NCBI RefSeq assembly: GCF_900185615.1
Contig: NZ_FYAK01000009.1
Span: 1 to 64,000 of the forward strand
DNA length: 64,000 nt
Reading direction: 5' to 3'
DNA from: Photobacterium malacitanum
Lineage (GTDB): Bacteria > Pseudomonadota > Gammaproteobacteria > Enterobacterales > Vibrionaceae
A program made the position numbers and the translations under genes. The stretch's first letter is position 1, and every line of letters begins with the position of its first letter. This document shows, piece by piece, positions 21,797 to 31,123 of the stretch. The notes under the pieces are model-generated. The model was not told the DNA's origin and did no database searches. It was given only the letters and a program-made list of their open reading frames with translations.

Positions 21797-23086
21797 TTAC
21801 TGTTGTTCGCGAGCAATAGCACGGTAACCAATATCGTCACGGTGGAACATACCATTCCACGAAATTTGCTTGGCTAACGCATAAGCGCGTTGTTGTGCTT
21901 CAAGGACTGAATTGCCCATTGCGGTTGCGCATAATACTCGGCCCCCGTTTGTTACCACATCGCCATGAGCATTATGGGTAGTACCGGCATGGAATACTTT
22001 TTCGCCCGCAGGCTCTGGCTGAGATAGACCACTGATAATATCACCTTTGTGATAGTCTCCAGGATAGCCGCCAGCCGCGAGTACGATACCGATAGCGGCC
22101 CGTGGATCCCACTTAGATTCGACACTATCGAGCTTCTCATCAATTGCGGCTAAACACAGTTCTACTAAATCAGATTGCATTCGTAGCATGATCGGTTGAG
22201 TTTCTGGATCACCAAAACGGCAATTATATTCAATCACTTTAGGGGTGCCGTCAGCCATTACCATTAAGCCTGCATAGAGGAATCCGGTATACGGTGCGCC
22301 TTCTGCAGCCATGCCTTCGACGGTTGGATAGATCACTTCTTTCATTACGCGATCGTGAATGTCTTGGGTGACGACTGGCGCAGGTGAATATGCTCCCATA
22401 CCACCCGTATTGAGGCCGGTATCGCCGTTGCCAACACGTTTATGATCTTGGCTGGTGGCCATTGGTAGGACGTTTTTACCATCAACCATCACGATGAAAC
22501 TGGCTTCTTCACCGTCTAAAAATTCTTCGATAACCACACGGTGACCGGCTTCACCAAAGGCATTGCCAGCAAGCATATCGCGCACAGCATCTTCGGCTTC
22601 TTGCTCTGTCATTGCGACAATTACGCCTTTACCTGCCGCTAAACCATCGGCTTTGACCACAATCGGTGCGCCTTTTTGCTTTAAGTAAGCAAGAGCAGGT
22701 TCAATTTCAGTAAAGTTTTGATATTCCGCCGTTGGAATATTGTGGCGAGCAAGGAAGTCTTTAGTGAAAGCTTTAGAACCTTCAAGTTGTGCTGCGGCTT
22801 CTGTTGGACCAAAGATGGGCAGTTTAGCGGCGCGGAACGCATCAACCACACCAATAACCAGTGGCGCTTCTGGGCCGACAATGGTTAAGCCAATGTGATT
22901 ATTTTGCGCAAATTCGACTAATGCTGCGATGTCTTCAACACCAATCTCAACATTTTCCAGTTTTGGTTCAAGTGCTGTACCTGCATTACCAGGAGCAATA
23001 AATACGGTTTCTACTTGTGGGTTTTGTGCTGCTTTCCAACCTAATGCGTGTTCACGGCCGCCGTTACCAATGATCAGTACTTTCAT
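21797..23086 (-). CDS. purD: Phosphoribosylamine-glycine ligase (GAR synthetase)
   Basis: The 429-residue ATP-grasp enzyme starts MKVLIIGNGGREHALGWKAAQ and contains VKADGLAAGKGVIVA, the signature RFGDPETQ, and GGMGAYSPAP. It ligates glycine to phosphoribosylamine, step 2 of purine synthesis. Length equals E. coli PurD. It follows purH by 106 bases on the same strand, so the two should form the purHD operon. Confidence 0.98.
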   Translation of the reverse strand: MKVLIIGNGGREHALGWKAAQNPQVETVFIAPGNAGTALEPKLENVEIGVEDIAALVEFAQNNHIGLTIVGPEAPLVIGVVDAFRAAKLPIFGPTEAAAQLEGSKAFTKDFLARHNIPTAEYQNFTEIEPALAYLKQKGAPIVVKADGLAAGKGVIVAMTEQEAEDAVRDMLAGNAFGEAGHRVVIEEFLDGEEASFIVMVDGKNVLPMATSQDHKRVGNGDTGLNTGGMGAYSPAPVVTQDIHDRVMKEVIYPTVEGMAAEGAPYTGFLYAGLMVMADGTPKVIEYNCRFGDPETQPIMLRMQSDLVELCLAAIDEKLDSVESKWDPRAAIGIVLAAGGYPGDYHKGDIISGLSQPEPAGEKVFHAGTTHNAHGDVVTNGGRVLCATAMGNSVLEAQQRAYALAKQISWNGMFHRDDIGYRAIAREQQ

Positions 23087-23192
23087 CGTTAATCCTTATT
23101 GCTTTGCGCTAAATACTTAAAAATCTCTACTCTTTAAAAAAGAGCAGAGACTAAATCGATAGTGTTTATTCACTTAAGTTTGTGATGACAAC

Positions 23193-24794
23193 TTAGTGGC
23201 GGAAGTGACGCATACCGGTAAATACCATCGCCATGCCATGCTCGTCAGCGGCAGCAATGACTTCATCATCACGCATTGAACCACCTGGTTGAATAACACA
23301 AGTAATGCCAGCTTCTGCTGCTGCATCAATACCATCACGGAACGGGAAGAAGGCATCAGAGGCCATAACGCTACCAGCCACTTCTAGGTTTTCGTCAGCG
23401 GCTTTAATACCGGCAATTTTGGCAGAGTAAACACGGCTCATTTGACCGGCGCCGACACCGATAGTCATATTGCCTTTGGCGTAAACAATTGCGTTCGATT
23501 TGACGTATTTAGCGACTTTCCAACAAAATAGTGCATCGCGTAATTCGTCAGCTGTTGGTTGGCGCTTTGATACCACAGTCAGATCATCAATCGATACCAT
23601 GCCTTGGTCGCGATCTTGAACCAATAACCCACCATTGACACGCTTAACATCAAAACCTGTGGTTTTAGTCGACCATTGGCCACATTCAAGCAAACGTAAG
23701 TTTTTCTTGGTAGCGATAATAGCTGTTGCTTGTGGTGAGACTTTAGGCGCAATGATCACTTCAACAAATTGGCGATCAACGATAGCTTGAGCCGTTGCAG
23801 CATCAAGTTCACGGTTAAAAGCAATAATGCCGCCAAAGGCAGAGGTAGGATCGGTTTTATAAGCGCGATCGTAAGCTTCAAGCAGATTATCACCTAGTGC
23901 AACACCACATGGGTTAGCATGCTTTACAATCACACAAGCAGGAAGATCGAATTCTTTGACACATTCAAGCGCTGCATCGGTATCAGCGATGTTGTTATAA
24001 GACAGTGCTTTGCCTTGTAGCTGAGTTGCGGTTGCCACAGACGCTTCTTGTGGGTTGGCTTCAACATAGAATGCCGCAGCTTGGTGACTGTTTTCACCGT
24101 AGCGCATGTCTTGCTTTTTCTCGAACTGTTGATTGAAAGTGCGTGGAAACTTCGATTCCTCATCACCTTCTTTGTTGTCGCCGTAAGAAGGCACCATAGT
24201 ACCGAAGTAGTTAGCAATCATACCGTCGTAAGCTGCAGTATGTTCAAAAGCCGAAATAGCAAGATCAAAACGCGTTGCCTGGGTTAGTGAGCCATCATTA
24301 GCACTCATTTCGGTAAGGACGCGATCATAATCGTCAGCATTGACCACAATCGTTACGTCTTTATGGTTTTTAGCCGCTGAGCGCACCATGGTTGGTCCGC
24401 CGATATCAATATTTTCGACTGCGTCTTCTAAGCTACAGTTTGGATTAGCAACGGTTGCAGCAAAGGGGTAGAGGTTAACGACAACCATATCAATAGGGTT
24501 GATACCGTGTTGTGCCATCACTGTATCATCGATGCCGCGACGGCCTAAAACACCACCATGTACTTTAGGGTGAAGGGTTTTTACGCGGCCATCCATCATT
24601 TCAGGAAAACCGGTGTAGTCGGAAACTTCAGTGACTTGAATGTTCTGCTCTGCAAGTAAACGCGCGGTACCACCTGTAGATAAAATTTCTACGCCGCGAT
24701 TGGCAAGGGCGTGAGCGAATTCAACAATACCTGTTTTGTCTGATACGCTTAGCAGCGCGCGGCGAATAGGACGAACGTTTTCCATTGCTACCAT
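23193..24794 (-). CDS. purH: Bifunctional AICAR transformylase / IMP cyclohydrolase
   Basis: The 533-residue protein has the IMP cyclohydrolase domain ([28 protein letters not shown]) and the AICAR transformylase domain ([27 protein letters not shown], ending [17 protein letters not shown]). It catalyses the last two steps of IMP synthesis. Start is either 24794 or the ATG three codons in (24785). AGAGAG lies just upstream of the first, so I keep it. The leader holds a large hairpin and a PurR-type operator. Confidence 0.98.
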   Translation of the reverse strand: MVAMENVRPIRRALLSVSDKTGIVEFAHALANRGVEILSTGGTARLLAEQNIQVTEVSDYTGFPEMMDGRVKTLHPKVHGGVLGRRGIDDTVMAQHGINPIDMVVVNLYPFAATVANPNCSLEDAVENIDIGGPTMVRSAAKNHKDVTIVVNADDYDRVLTEMSANDGSLTQATRFDLAISAFEHTAAYDGMIANYFGTMVPSYGDNKEGDEESKFPRTFNQQFEKKQDMRYGENSHQAAAFYVEANPQEASVATATQLQGKALSYNNIADTDAALECVKEFDLPACVIVKHANPCGVALGDNLLEAYDRAYKTDPTSAFGGIIAFNRELDAATAQAIVDRQFVEVIIAPKVSPQATAIIATKKNLRLLECGQWSTKTTGFDVKRVNGGLLVQDRDQGMVSIDDLTVVSKRQPTADELRDALFCWKVAKYVKSNAIVYAKGNMTIGVGAGQMSRVYSAKIAGIKAADENLEVAGSVMASDAFFPFRDGIDAAAEAGITCVIQPGGSMRDDEVIAAADEHGMAMVFTGMRHFRH

Positions 24795-24814
24795 CTCTCT
24801 AATACACAGTGAAT

Positions 24815-24870
24815 AGGATATTTTCCAACGCCAATCTCAGCCTGATTAGATTGGCGTTGGGAAATATCCT
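24815..24870 (-). other. Large hairpin in the purHD leader
   Basis: Two 23-base arms (24815-24837 and 24848-24870) are complementary with one G-T mismatch, around a 10-base loop. The structure lies 21 bases before the purH start in the predicted transcript. No T run follows on the minus strand, so it is not an intrinsic terminator. No target-site duplication marks it as a transposed element. Confidence 0.85.
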
Positions 24871-24927
24871 CGGCTAAAATCGAGCAAAGCCAAGAATTAG
24901 TGAACGATATGTATCAATCTGATGCCT

Positions 24928-24955
24928 ATTCTACATGAATATTCACGTTGCGCAA
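24928..24955 (-). promoter_or_regulatory. purHD promoter
   Basis: On the minus strand, TTGCGC (24950-24955) and TAGAAT (24928-24933) are separated by 16 bases. The -35 element is inside the PurR-type operator, which fits repression by occlusion. Confidence 0.7.
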
Positions 24956-24965
24956 ACGTTTGCTA
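24950..24965. promoter_or_regulatory. PurR-type operator
   Basis: GCGCAAACGTTTGCTA is a near match to the E. coli PurR box (consensus ACGCAAACGTTTTCGT). It overlaps the purHD -35 element. PurR with bound hypoxanthine or guanine represses purine genes. Confidence 0.82.
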
Positions 24966-25011
24966 TTTGAGGGTGATCACTGATATATCGAGCAAGTGAA
25001 AGGACGTAATA

Positions 25012-25482
25012 ATGTATTTAATTGGGCAGTTAGCAAAATTATGTAATGTCAGTAGTGATACATTACGTTTTTATGAAAAGAATGGTTTGATTGAACCTGC
25101 GGGTCGCAGTGACAGTGGTTATCGGCTCTATAGTGAAGGTAATTTATCACGGGTTAAATTTATCTTACGCGCAAAAGCGATAGGGTTAAGTTTAGGTGAA
25201 ATTTGTGAATTGCTTGATATTCGGCTTGAAGCTAGTCAACACAGTTGCGCTGAAGTAAAAGCAATCACTCAAGCTAAATTAAATGAAGTTGATAGTAAAA
25301 TCGCTGAACTACAACGGATTCGAGATGCATTAAAAAAGATCAATGACGCCTGTTGTGGTCATCGTAATGATGATGCTAGCCATTGTTCTATTCTGGGGGC
25401 ATTAAATGACAGCGATGATATGGCCAACCCTGCAGTCATACCAGAGCCGTGTAGTTCAGGACAATGCCATTGTGATCATTAA
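25012..25482 (+). CDS. zntR: MerR-family zinc-responsive regulator (ZntR-like)
   Basis: The 156-residue protein has a MerR helix-turn-helix (IGQLAKLCNVSSDTLRFYEKNGLI), a dimerisation helix, and metal ligands at Cys79 (HSCAEVK), CCGH near 114-117, and SHC at the end of the loop. This matches ZntR. A Cys/His-rich tail PCSSGQCHCDH extends beyond the E. coli length (141 aa). ZntR activates zinc exporter genes; no zntA is adjacent here. It diverges from purHD. Confidence 0.87.
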   Translation: MYLIGQLAKLCNVSSDTLRFYEKNGLIEPAGRSDSGYRLYSEGNLSRVKFILRAKAIGLSLGEICELLDIRLEASQHSCAEVKAITQAKLNEVDSKIAELQRIRDALKKINDACCGHRNDDASHCSILGALNDSDDMANPAVIPEPCSSGQCHCDH

Positions 25483-25685
25483 TCATTGGTGGCTTGTTTG
25501 ACATTTTCAATGACATCTTTAGTGGTATCACGAAAGAAATGACCGGTTGCTTTGGTTGCGTCACGCGTTGCATGACCCACTTCAGTTAAGCCTTGTTTTA
25601 TGTCTTGTTTGTTTTGAGTTGAGCACCCAGCTACGGCAATGATGCTAAAAACGATGGCGGCGATAGTGATTTTTTTCAATGTCAT
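25479..25685 (-). CDS. Small lipoprotein, function unknown
   Basis: The 68-residue product has a signal peptide MTLKKITIAAIVFSIIAVAGC with lipobox Cys21. The mature part is charged and helical (GLTEVGHATRDATKATGHFF). ATG 25685 is chosen because GTGGAG just before it is its ribosome binding site; a GTG three codons upstream is the first open start. Its stop overlaps the end of zntR by four bases in convergent orientation. The family is not one I can name. Confidence 0.65.
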   Translation of the reverse strand: MTLKKITIAAIVFSIIAVAGCSTQNKQDIKQGLTEVGHATRDATKATGHFFRDTTKDVIENVKQATND

Positions 25686-25861
25686 TGACTCCACAAATAA
25701 TAATGATTGCTAGTGTAGCGTTTTTTCGTGCTGAACCAAGTCAAAATCCGGTTAGTTCGTTATATTGTTGACGAGTATTTTTCGTTAGGGGTTCATTTAA
25801 ATTTGTGATAGTTTCAGGGCTTCGAAAATTTGCTTTACCCGTTTAGCGATAAGGAAATTCA

Positions 25862-26143
25862 ATGTTAAAAGTGAATGAATATTTTGATGGCCAAGTAAAA
25901 TCAGTTGGCTTTGAATCTGCAGGTGATCATGCCAGTGTTGGTGTAATGGTTGCGGGTGAATATACTTTTTCGACGGCTGCCCCTGAGCGTATGACGGTAG
26001 TGAAAGGCGAACTTACCGTAAAATTACCGGGCCATGTTGATTGGGAAACCTATGGTGCAGGTGATGATTTTGAAGTCCCAGGTGATAGTGCATTCCATGT
26101 CAAAGTGACCAAGACTACAGCTTACTTATGTGACTACCTATAA
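25862..26143 (+). CDS. ppnP: Pyrimidine/purine nucleoside phosphorylase PpnP
   Basis: The 93-residue protein ([19 protein letters not shown]...) matches the DUF1255/YaiE cupin family throughout, including [14 protein letters not shown] and the closing YLCDYL. E. coli PpnP phosphorolyses several nucleosides to base plus ribose-1-phosphate. AAGGAAATTCA precedes ATG. It is a single gene with its own terminator. Confidence 0.95.
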   Translation: MLKVNEYFDGQVKSVGFESAGDHASVGVMVAGEYTFSTAAPERMTVVKGELTVKLPGHVDWETYGAGDDFEVPGDSAFHVKVTKTTAYLCDYL

Positions 26144-26167
26144 GTTACTTTGAGTTGGTTTGATTGT

Positions 26168-26201
26168 AAAAAAAGCTTCGTTATTGACGAAGCTTTTTTT
26201 A
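26168..26201. terminator. Terminator between ppnP and malI
   Basis: The stem AAAAAAAGCTTCGTT/ACGAAGCTTTTTTT has T runs on both strands. Confidence 0.9.
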
Positions 26202-26209
26202 TGGGGTGT

Positions 26210-27238
26210 TTACGCTGAGTCGCGACAAATAAGCTGTGGCGCAAGTATCAAACGTTGAGTTACACCATCATCGTTTTTCATACGTGTCAGTAAACGTTGG
26301 CCTGCTTGTTGGCCGATTTCTCTGATTGGTGAGCTGACAACGGTCAGTGACGGTTGGCTCAATGTAGCTTCGGCAATATCATCAAAGCTAATAATCGCCA
26401 CCTGTTGATCAATATAATTATCTTTACCCACACTTTTTCCACTGCGCTTAACACCGTATATCGCTCCAAGTGCAATAGTAGGGTTATGGCACAGAATCGC
26501 GGTTATCTTAGGGTGTTGGGTCAACAGTTGCTGTACCGTTGCGGCAGCATGGATTTGGTTATTATCACCTTCGACTATCCATTCATTTTTAAACGGTAAT
26601 CCATATTGCATCAGGGTGCTACCAAAGCCGCCAAGCCGTTCTGCGCGAGTTAAAGATTCGCCGGAACCACCGACATAGGCAATATGGCGATGACCTTGTT
26701 CAATCAGATATTTACTCGCCACTACCGCCGCTTGATGGTTATCTGGGCCGATATAATCCACCTCATTATTTACCGTCGCTCGTGCCAAACAAACTGCAGG
26801 GATCCCTGCTTGCTGTGCCATTGCAATCACTGTTGCTGTGGCTTCTCTTACGGGACTAAAGGCAATACCTGCAACACCTTGTTGAATCATTGATTGTACA
26901 CATTGAATTAATTTGTGTGGGTTGCGATTAGATTGCGCTAAAAATAACAAATAGCCTTGTTGTTCTAGCTGTTCACTGATACCAGCGGTAATTTCAGTAT
27001 AAAAAGGATCGGTAATATCAGTTAATACCAAGCCAATTAAATTGGAATGGGAAGTGCGTAAATTAGCTGCGGCGGTATTACGAACATAACCCAGAGCAGT
27101 AACAGCTTGGTTTACTTTATCAATGGTTGCGGTAGATATACGGCCTTTGTTACTGAGCACTAACGAGACAGTAGAGACAGATACATCAGCATAGGCTGCG
27201 ACATCAGTTATTTTTATTTTGGGTGTCTTACTCGCCAT
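26210..27238 (-). CDS. malI: LacI-family repressor MalI
   Basis: The 342-residue protein has an N-terminal LacI helix-turn-helix (KITDVAAYADVSVSTVSLVLSNKGRIS) and a periplasmic-binding-protein-like effector domain. Its divergent partner genes are malX and malY, as in E. coli, where MalI represses them. Three palindromes with the core AAAACGTT lie in the shared intergenic region. The inducer is not established. Confidence 0.9.
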   Translation of the reverse strand: MASKTPKIKITDVAAYADVSVSTVSLVLSNKGRISTATIDKVNQAVTALGYVRNTAAANLRTSHSNLIGLVLTDITDPFYTEITAGISEQLEQQGYLLFLAQSNRNPHKLIQCVQSMIQQGVAGIAFSPVREATATVIAMAQQAGIPAVCLARATVNNEVDYIGPDNHQAAVVASKYLIEQGHRHIAYVGGSGESLTRAERLGGFGSTLMQYGLPFKNEWIVEGDNNQIHAAATVQQLLTQHPKITAILCHNPTIALGAIYGVKRSGKSVGKDNYIDQQVAIISFDDIAEATLSQPSLTVVSSPIREIGQQAGQRLLTRMKNDDGVTQRLILAPQLICRDSA

Positions 27239-27265
27239 AGAAGATGGATCCTATTCATTGAGTTG

Positions 27266-27281
27266 CATTTAAAACGTTATG
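27266..27281. promoter_or_regulatory. MalI-type operator O1 (malI side)
   Basis: TTAAAACGTTAT (27269-27280) is an imperfect version of the MalI palindrome, 28 bases upstream of the malI start. It fits autoregulation. Confidence 0.5.
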
Positions 27282-27368
27282 CTGATTGCAATAATTCTAA
27301 CAGCATCACAAATTTGGAAATGGGTGCTAACACACTATATTTCCGTGATCTTGTTAGCGATAAAGTTA

Positions 27369-27384
27369 GGTAAAACGTTTTATC
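27369..27384. promoter_or_regulatory. MalI-type operator O2
   Basis: GGTAAAACGTTTTATC is a nearly perfect LacI-family palindrome centred at 27376/27377, in the middle of the malI-malX region. It closely resembles the E. coli MalI operator. Confidence 0.75.
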
Positions 27385-27460
27385 ATTTGTTATGTAATTT
27401 ATCAAAAGCGTTGGCAGAAGTCTTGAGCTCATCTTTGTCGACGTTTTTTTTCAATAAAGA

Positions 27461-27476
27461 GCTAAAACGTTTTACC
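27461..27476. promoter_or_regulatory. MalI-type operator O3 (malX side)
   Basis: TAAAACGTTTTA (27463-27474) is a perfect palindrome within GCTAAAACGTTTTACC, 47 bases before malX and about 92 bases from O2. Confidence 0.7.
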
Positions 27477-27520
27477 TCTTTATTATTAACGTTGAATGTC
27501 TCGTTAGTGAGTGACTCATT

Positions 27521-29110
27521 ATGGCTAAATCTGCACTAAAATCCGCACCTAAGACGACTTTGTGGGAGTTTTTTCAAAGTTTAGGCAAAACCTTCATGCT
27601 TCCAGTTGCGCTGCTAGCATTCTCGGGCATTTTATTGGGGATCGGTAGTTCATTATCGAGTGCTGCAGTAAAAGAAAGCATGCCATTTTTAGATAATACC
27701 CTGTTGCAATTGCTGTTTATGTGGATGACTAAAATTGGTTTAGTCGCCTTTATTTATTTACCAATAATGTTTGCTGTTGCGATTCCACTAGGATTGGCGC
27801 GTGAAGAAAAAGGGGTGGCAGCGTTTGCAGGTTTTGTCGGTTATTCAGCTCTAAATCTCTCGATCAATTTCTATTTAACCGTTGCTGGAGTGATTGGTAA
27901 CCCAATCGAAGAGAAGGCTTATGGGGTTAAGTCAATCCTTGGAGTTGAATCAATTGACACGGGTATTTTAGGCGCAGTCATTGTAGGTATTATTGTCGCT
28001 AAACTGCATGCACGTTTTTATACCTATAAGATGCCAGATGCGTTAGCTTTCTTTGGTGGAGCGCGTTTTGTACCGATTATTTCAACCTTGGTTTTGGGTG
28101 TGGTGGGCTTGATCGTACCGCTAGTATGGCCTTATTTTGCGATGGGTATTGCTGGAATTGGTAACTTAATCTCGCATGCAGGTCCGTTTGGTCCATTCTT
28201 ATTTGGTACTGGCGAGCGCTTATTATTACCGTTTGGCTTACATCATGTCTTAGTTGCTTTGGTGCGTTTTACTGAGGCTGGTGGTTCGTTAGAAGTGTGT
28301 GGAAAAACAGTCAGTGGCGCACTGAATATTTTCTATTCTGAGTTGGCTTGTCCAACATCTCAAGGCTTTTCTGGCTCTGCAACTGCCTTTTTATCCCAAG
28401 GTAAAATGCCTGTGTTCTTAGGTGGTTTACCAGGGGCTGCGCTAGCGATGTACCATTGTGCACGTATTGAAAATCGTGGCAAAGTGAAAGCGTTATTATT
28501 ATCAGGCGTGATCGCTTGTATTATTGGTGGCATTACCGAGCCGTTAGAGTTCTTGTTCTTGTTTGTTGCACCAGCACTATATGTTGTGCATGCCATTTTA
28601 ACGGGCCTTGGTTTTATGGTGATGGGTTTATTGGGCGTGACGATTGGTAATACAGACGGCAATATTATCGACTTCTTAATTTTTGGTGTGCTGCAAGGTA
28701 CGGCAACAAAATGGTATTTAGTGCCACTCGTCGCTGCAATTTGGTTTGTGGTTTATTACAGTGTGTTCCGGTTTGCAATTACTCGTTTTAACCTTAAAAC
28801 CCCTGGCCGTGAGGTTGAAACTAAAGATGCACTGGCGTTTGCGGTTACAGGAGAAAAAACCACCGGTTATAAAGGTGATATTATTTTAGCGGCATTAGGT
28901 GGCGCGAATAATTTAGTGTCACTTGATAACTGTATTACCCGTTTACGTTTGTCAGTTAATGATATGAGTCTAGTTAACGATGCGGTGTTAAAGGCTAATG
29001 GTGCTTTAGGAGTAGTTAAACTTGATGATCATAATCTGCAAGTGGTGATTGGGCCTCAGGTTCATATGGTGAAAAACGAAATTCAAGGGTTACTACCCGC
29101 TAGCGCATAA
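27521..29110 (+). CDS. malX: PTS maltose/glucose-type IIC-IIB transporter MalX
   Basis: The 529-residue protein has an EIIC membrane domain (about 20-430; LPVALLAFSGILLGIG, GERLLLPFGLHHVL, GGITEPLEFLFLF) and a C-terminal EIIB domain with the phosphorylatable Cys in LVSLDNCITRLRL. It belongs to the PTS glucose family and matches E. coli MalX. The physiological sugar is unclear. A terminator-like hairpin separates it from malY. Confidence 0.93.
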   Translation: MAKSALKSAPKTTLWEFFQSLGKTFMLPVALLAFSGILLGIGSSLSSAAVKESMPFLDNTLLQLLFMWMTKIGLVAFIYLPIMFAVAIPLGLAREEKGVAAFAGFVGYSALNLSINFYLTVAGVIGNPIEEKAYGVKSILGVESIDTGILGAVIVGIIVAKLHARFYTYKMPDALAFFGGARFVPIISTLVLGVVGLIVPLVWPYFAMGIAGIGNLISHAGPFGPFLFGTGERLLLPFGLHHVLVALVRFTEAGGSLEVCGKTVSGALNIFYSELACPTSQGFSGSATAFLSQGKMPVFLGGLPGAALAMYHCARIENRGKVKALLLSGVIACIIGGITEPLEFLFLFVAPALYVVHAILTGLGFMVMGLLGVTIGNTDGNIIDFLIFGVLQGTATKWYLVPLVAAIWFVVYYSVFRFAITRFNLKTPGREVETKDALAFAVTGEKTTGYKGDIILAALGGANNLVSLDNCITRLRLSVNDMSLVNDAVLKANGALGVVKLDDHNLQVVIGPQVHMVKNEIQGLLPASA

Positions 29111-29118
29111 CAAAATGG

Positions 29119-29144
29119 GCGGAGCTTAGGGCTCCGCTTTTTTT
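29119..29144 (+). terminator. Hairpin terminator between malX and malY
   Basis: GCGGAGC/GCTCCGC with a five-base loop is followed by seven T residues. It may attenuate malY relative to malX. Confidence 0.82.
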
Positions 29145-29185
29145 GATGTTTATATTGTTCTGACTTGGTTGCTTTTGAGGTTGTT

Positions 29186-30370
29186 ATGTTTGATTTTTCT
29201 AAGCCTGTTAACCGTTATGGCACTTATTGTACTCAATGGGATTATGTTGCAGATCGGTTCGGCTGTGATGATTTATTACCGTTTACGATTTCAGATATGG
29301 ATTTTGCGGTAGCTCCTTGTATTCAACAGGCACTATCAACACGATTAGATCATGCAGTGTTTGGCTATAGCCGTTGGAATCATACAGATTTTAAAGATGC
29401 AATTAGTGGTTGGTTCTTACGTCGTTATCACAGCAATATTGATCCTAATAGCATTGTTTACGGGCCGTCTGTGATTTATATCATTTCGCAGTTGGTGCAG
29501 TTATGGACGGAAGTGGGTGATGGAGTATTGGTTCATACGCCGGCTTATGATGCGTTTGCCAATATGCTCAGGGCTAACCAGCGCCAGATGTTAACCAGTC
29601 CATTATTGAAAACCACAGCTGGTAGCTATGAGATTGATTGGCCACAGTTTGAGGCACAAGCAGCGCGATCTGAGTGTAAGGTGTTGTTATTATGCAGCCC
29701 TCAAAACCCAACTGGACGGGTATGGACGCGTGATGAATTAGCACGTATGGCACAGATTTGTCACCAATATGGCGTGAAGGTGATTTCTGACGATATTCAT
29801 ATGGATATTGCCTTTAGTGATTATATTCCATGGTCACAAGTTGCCGTTGATCAGCAGTGGGCTTTAGTTTCTTCAGCGTCTAAATCTTTTAATATTCCCG
29901 CACTGACAGGTGCGTATGCAGTGATTGCTGAGCAATGTACTCAGCAAGGGTATTTAACCCAACTTAAAGCTGCTCATGGGCTGTCATCACCTTCTATTCT
30001 CGGCGTTATCGGTCATATTGCAGCTTATAATGACGGTGAAGCGTGGCTAGTGAGTCTTAAGGATTATCTGTATGGTAATTTAGAGTATGTGGCTGAACAA
30101 TTAAATCAGGCTTTTCCCGAATTGAATTACCAAGTGCCGCAAGGAACCTATTTAGCTTGGATTGACTTAAATCCACTGCAGATTGATATGGATGCATTAC
30201 AGCAATTATTGATAAATGATCATCGTGTCGCCATCATGCGTGGAGATACATATGGTGTTGAGGGCACAGGCTATGTGCGTTTAAATGTAGGCTGTCCACG
30301 CAGTAAGGTTGAGATTGGTATTGCGGCATTGATAGCGGCATTGCACCAATTAATTGAGAGCAATAAGTAA
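29186..30370 (+). CDS. malY: Cystathionine beta-lyase / MalT modulator MalY
   Basis: The 394-residue PLP enzyme starts MFDFSKPVNRYGTYCTQWDYVADRFG, as in E. coli MalY. It has the PLP-lysine motif SASKSFNIPALTGAY and the ligand segment CSPQNPTGRVWT. MalY cleaves C-S bonds and represses MalT by direct binding. I chose ATG 29186 over 29165 because GAGG precedes it and the homologue begins there. Confidence 0.95.
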   Translation: MFDFSKPVNRYGTYCTQWDYVADRFGCDDLLPFTISDMDFAVAPCIQQALSTRLDHAVFGYSRWNHTDFKDAISGWFLRRYHSNIDPNSIVYGPSVIYIISQLVQLWTEVGDGVLVHTPAYDAFANMLRANQRQMLTSPLLKTTAGSYEIDWPQFEAQAARSECKVLLLCSPQNPTGRVWTRDELARMAQICHQYGVKVISDDIHMDIAFSDYIPWSQVAVDQQWALVSSASKSFNIPALTGAYAVIAEQCTQQGYLTQLKAAHGLSSPSILGVIGHIAAYNDGEAWLVSLKDYLYGNLEYVAEQLNQAFPELNYQVPQGTYLAWIDLNPLQIDMDALQQLLINDHRVAIMRGDTYGVEGTGYVRLNVGCPRSKVEIGIAALIAALHQLIESNK

Positions 30371-30398
30371 ATAAATAGCGGAATTAATGCTATTTATT
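30370..30398 (+). terminator. Weak AT-rich hairpin after malY
   Basis: AATAAATAGC pairs with GCTATTTATT immediately after the malY stop. It is an AT-rich stem with little T tail, so its termination strength is uncertain. Confidence 0.45.
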
Positions 30399-30500
30399 AA
30401 GATTGCGTGCCAACTATTCCTTTTTGGTATTTTGTTATATGGTTGTTATCGTTACTTGAGTATGATTAGTGCATTGTTAACTCAGTAGAGAGCTTGCCAC

Positions 30501-30656
30501 ATGCCTAAGTGCGATAACTGTCAATCTTATGATATAGAAAGAATACATCGAAAATTTTACCAACGTTTATTGATTAAACGAGTAAAGATCTGTAACGAAT
30601 GCGGTCATATACATAAACATTTTAAGTATACGTTTTTAAATAAATCAGAACGTTAA
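30501..30656 (+). CDS. Small zinc-ribbon protein, 51 residues
   Basis: ATG 30501 opens a 51-codon frame ending with TAA at 30654-30656. It has two CxxC knuckles: Cys4/Cys7 (KCDNC) and Cys31/Cys34 (ICNECGH), followed by a His-rich stretch (HIHKHF). The rest is basic. This is a typical small zinc-ribbon fold that could bind nucleic acid or protein. AGAGAG lies about 8-12 bases upstream. A strong terminator follows. I do not recognise the family, and no function is assigned. Confidence 0.6.
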   Translation: MPKCDNCQSYDIERIHRKFYQRLLIKRVKICNECGHIHKHFKYTFLNKSER

Positions 30657-30739
30657 TTTTTCTGATGTACTTCAAGCCGTAAACATATTCATTAGTATTG
30701 AACTGTAATGGTGATTGAAATCATCATTTAGCAATAAAG

Positions 30740-30781
30740 AAAAAAGCCCATTTCATCGTGATGATGAAATGGGCTTTTTTT
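30740..30781. terminator. Bidirectional terminator upstream of fis end
   Basis: A 17-bp perfect stem with arms at 30741-30757 and 30763-30779 has a five-base loop and T runs on both strands. It serves fis and the 51-residue gene. Confidence 0.92.
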
Positions 30782-30803
30782 ACAATCATTAAACCAATAT
30801 AGT

Positions 30804-31100
30804 TTAGTTCATGCCGTATTTCTTTAGTTTCTTACGTAGCGTACCACGGTTGATACCCATCATGGTTGCAGCGCGAGTTTGGTTACCGCGAGTGTACTGC
30901 ATGATAGTGTCTAGTAGTGGTTGTTCAACTTCTGCAAGCACAAGCTCGTACAGATCGTCGACTTCCTGACCATTTAATTGAGCAAGGTAGTTTTTAAGGG
31001 ATGCCTTCACTGAATCACGTAATGGTTTCTGTGTGATTTGGTCTTGTGAAGTTACAGTTGTTACTGTTAACGCTTCGGAAGTCAGATTTTGTTCGAACAT
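30804..31100 (-). CDS. fis: Nucleoid-associated protein Fis
   Basis: The 98-residue protein has the full Fis C-terminal helix-turn-helix ([30 protein letters not shown]) and matches E. coli Fis in length. Fis bends DNA and activates rRNA promoters in early growth. It starts 23 bases after dusB, the usual dusB-fis operon. Confidence 0.98.
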   Translation of the reverse strand: MFEQNLTSEALTVTTVTSQDQITQKPLRDSVKASLKNYLAQLNGQEVDDLYELVLAEVEQPLLDTIMQYTRGNQTRAATMMGINRGTLRKKLKKYGMN

Positions 31101-31123
31101 AATTCTGTAAGCTCTTCTAGTAT

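Noticed and set aside
24815..24870. purHD hairpin as a miniature transposable element
   Set aside because: No target-site duplication flanks it and no second copy occurs in the window. It fits a leader structure better.
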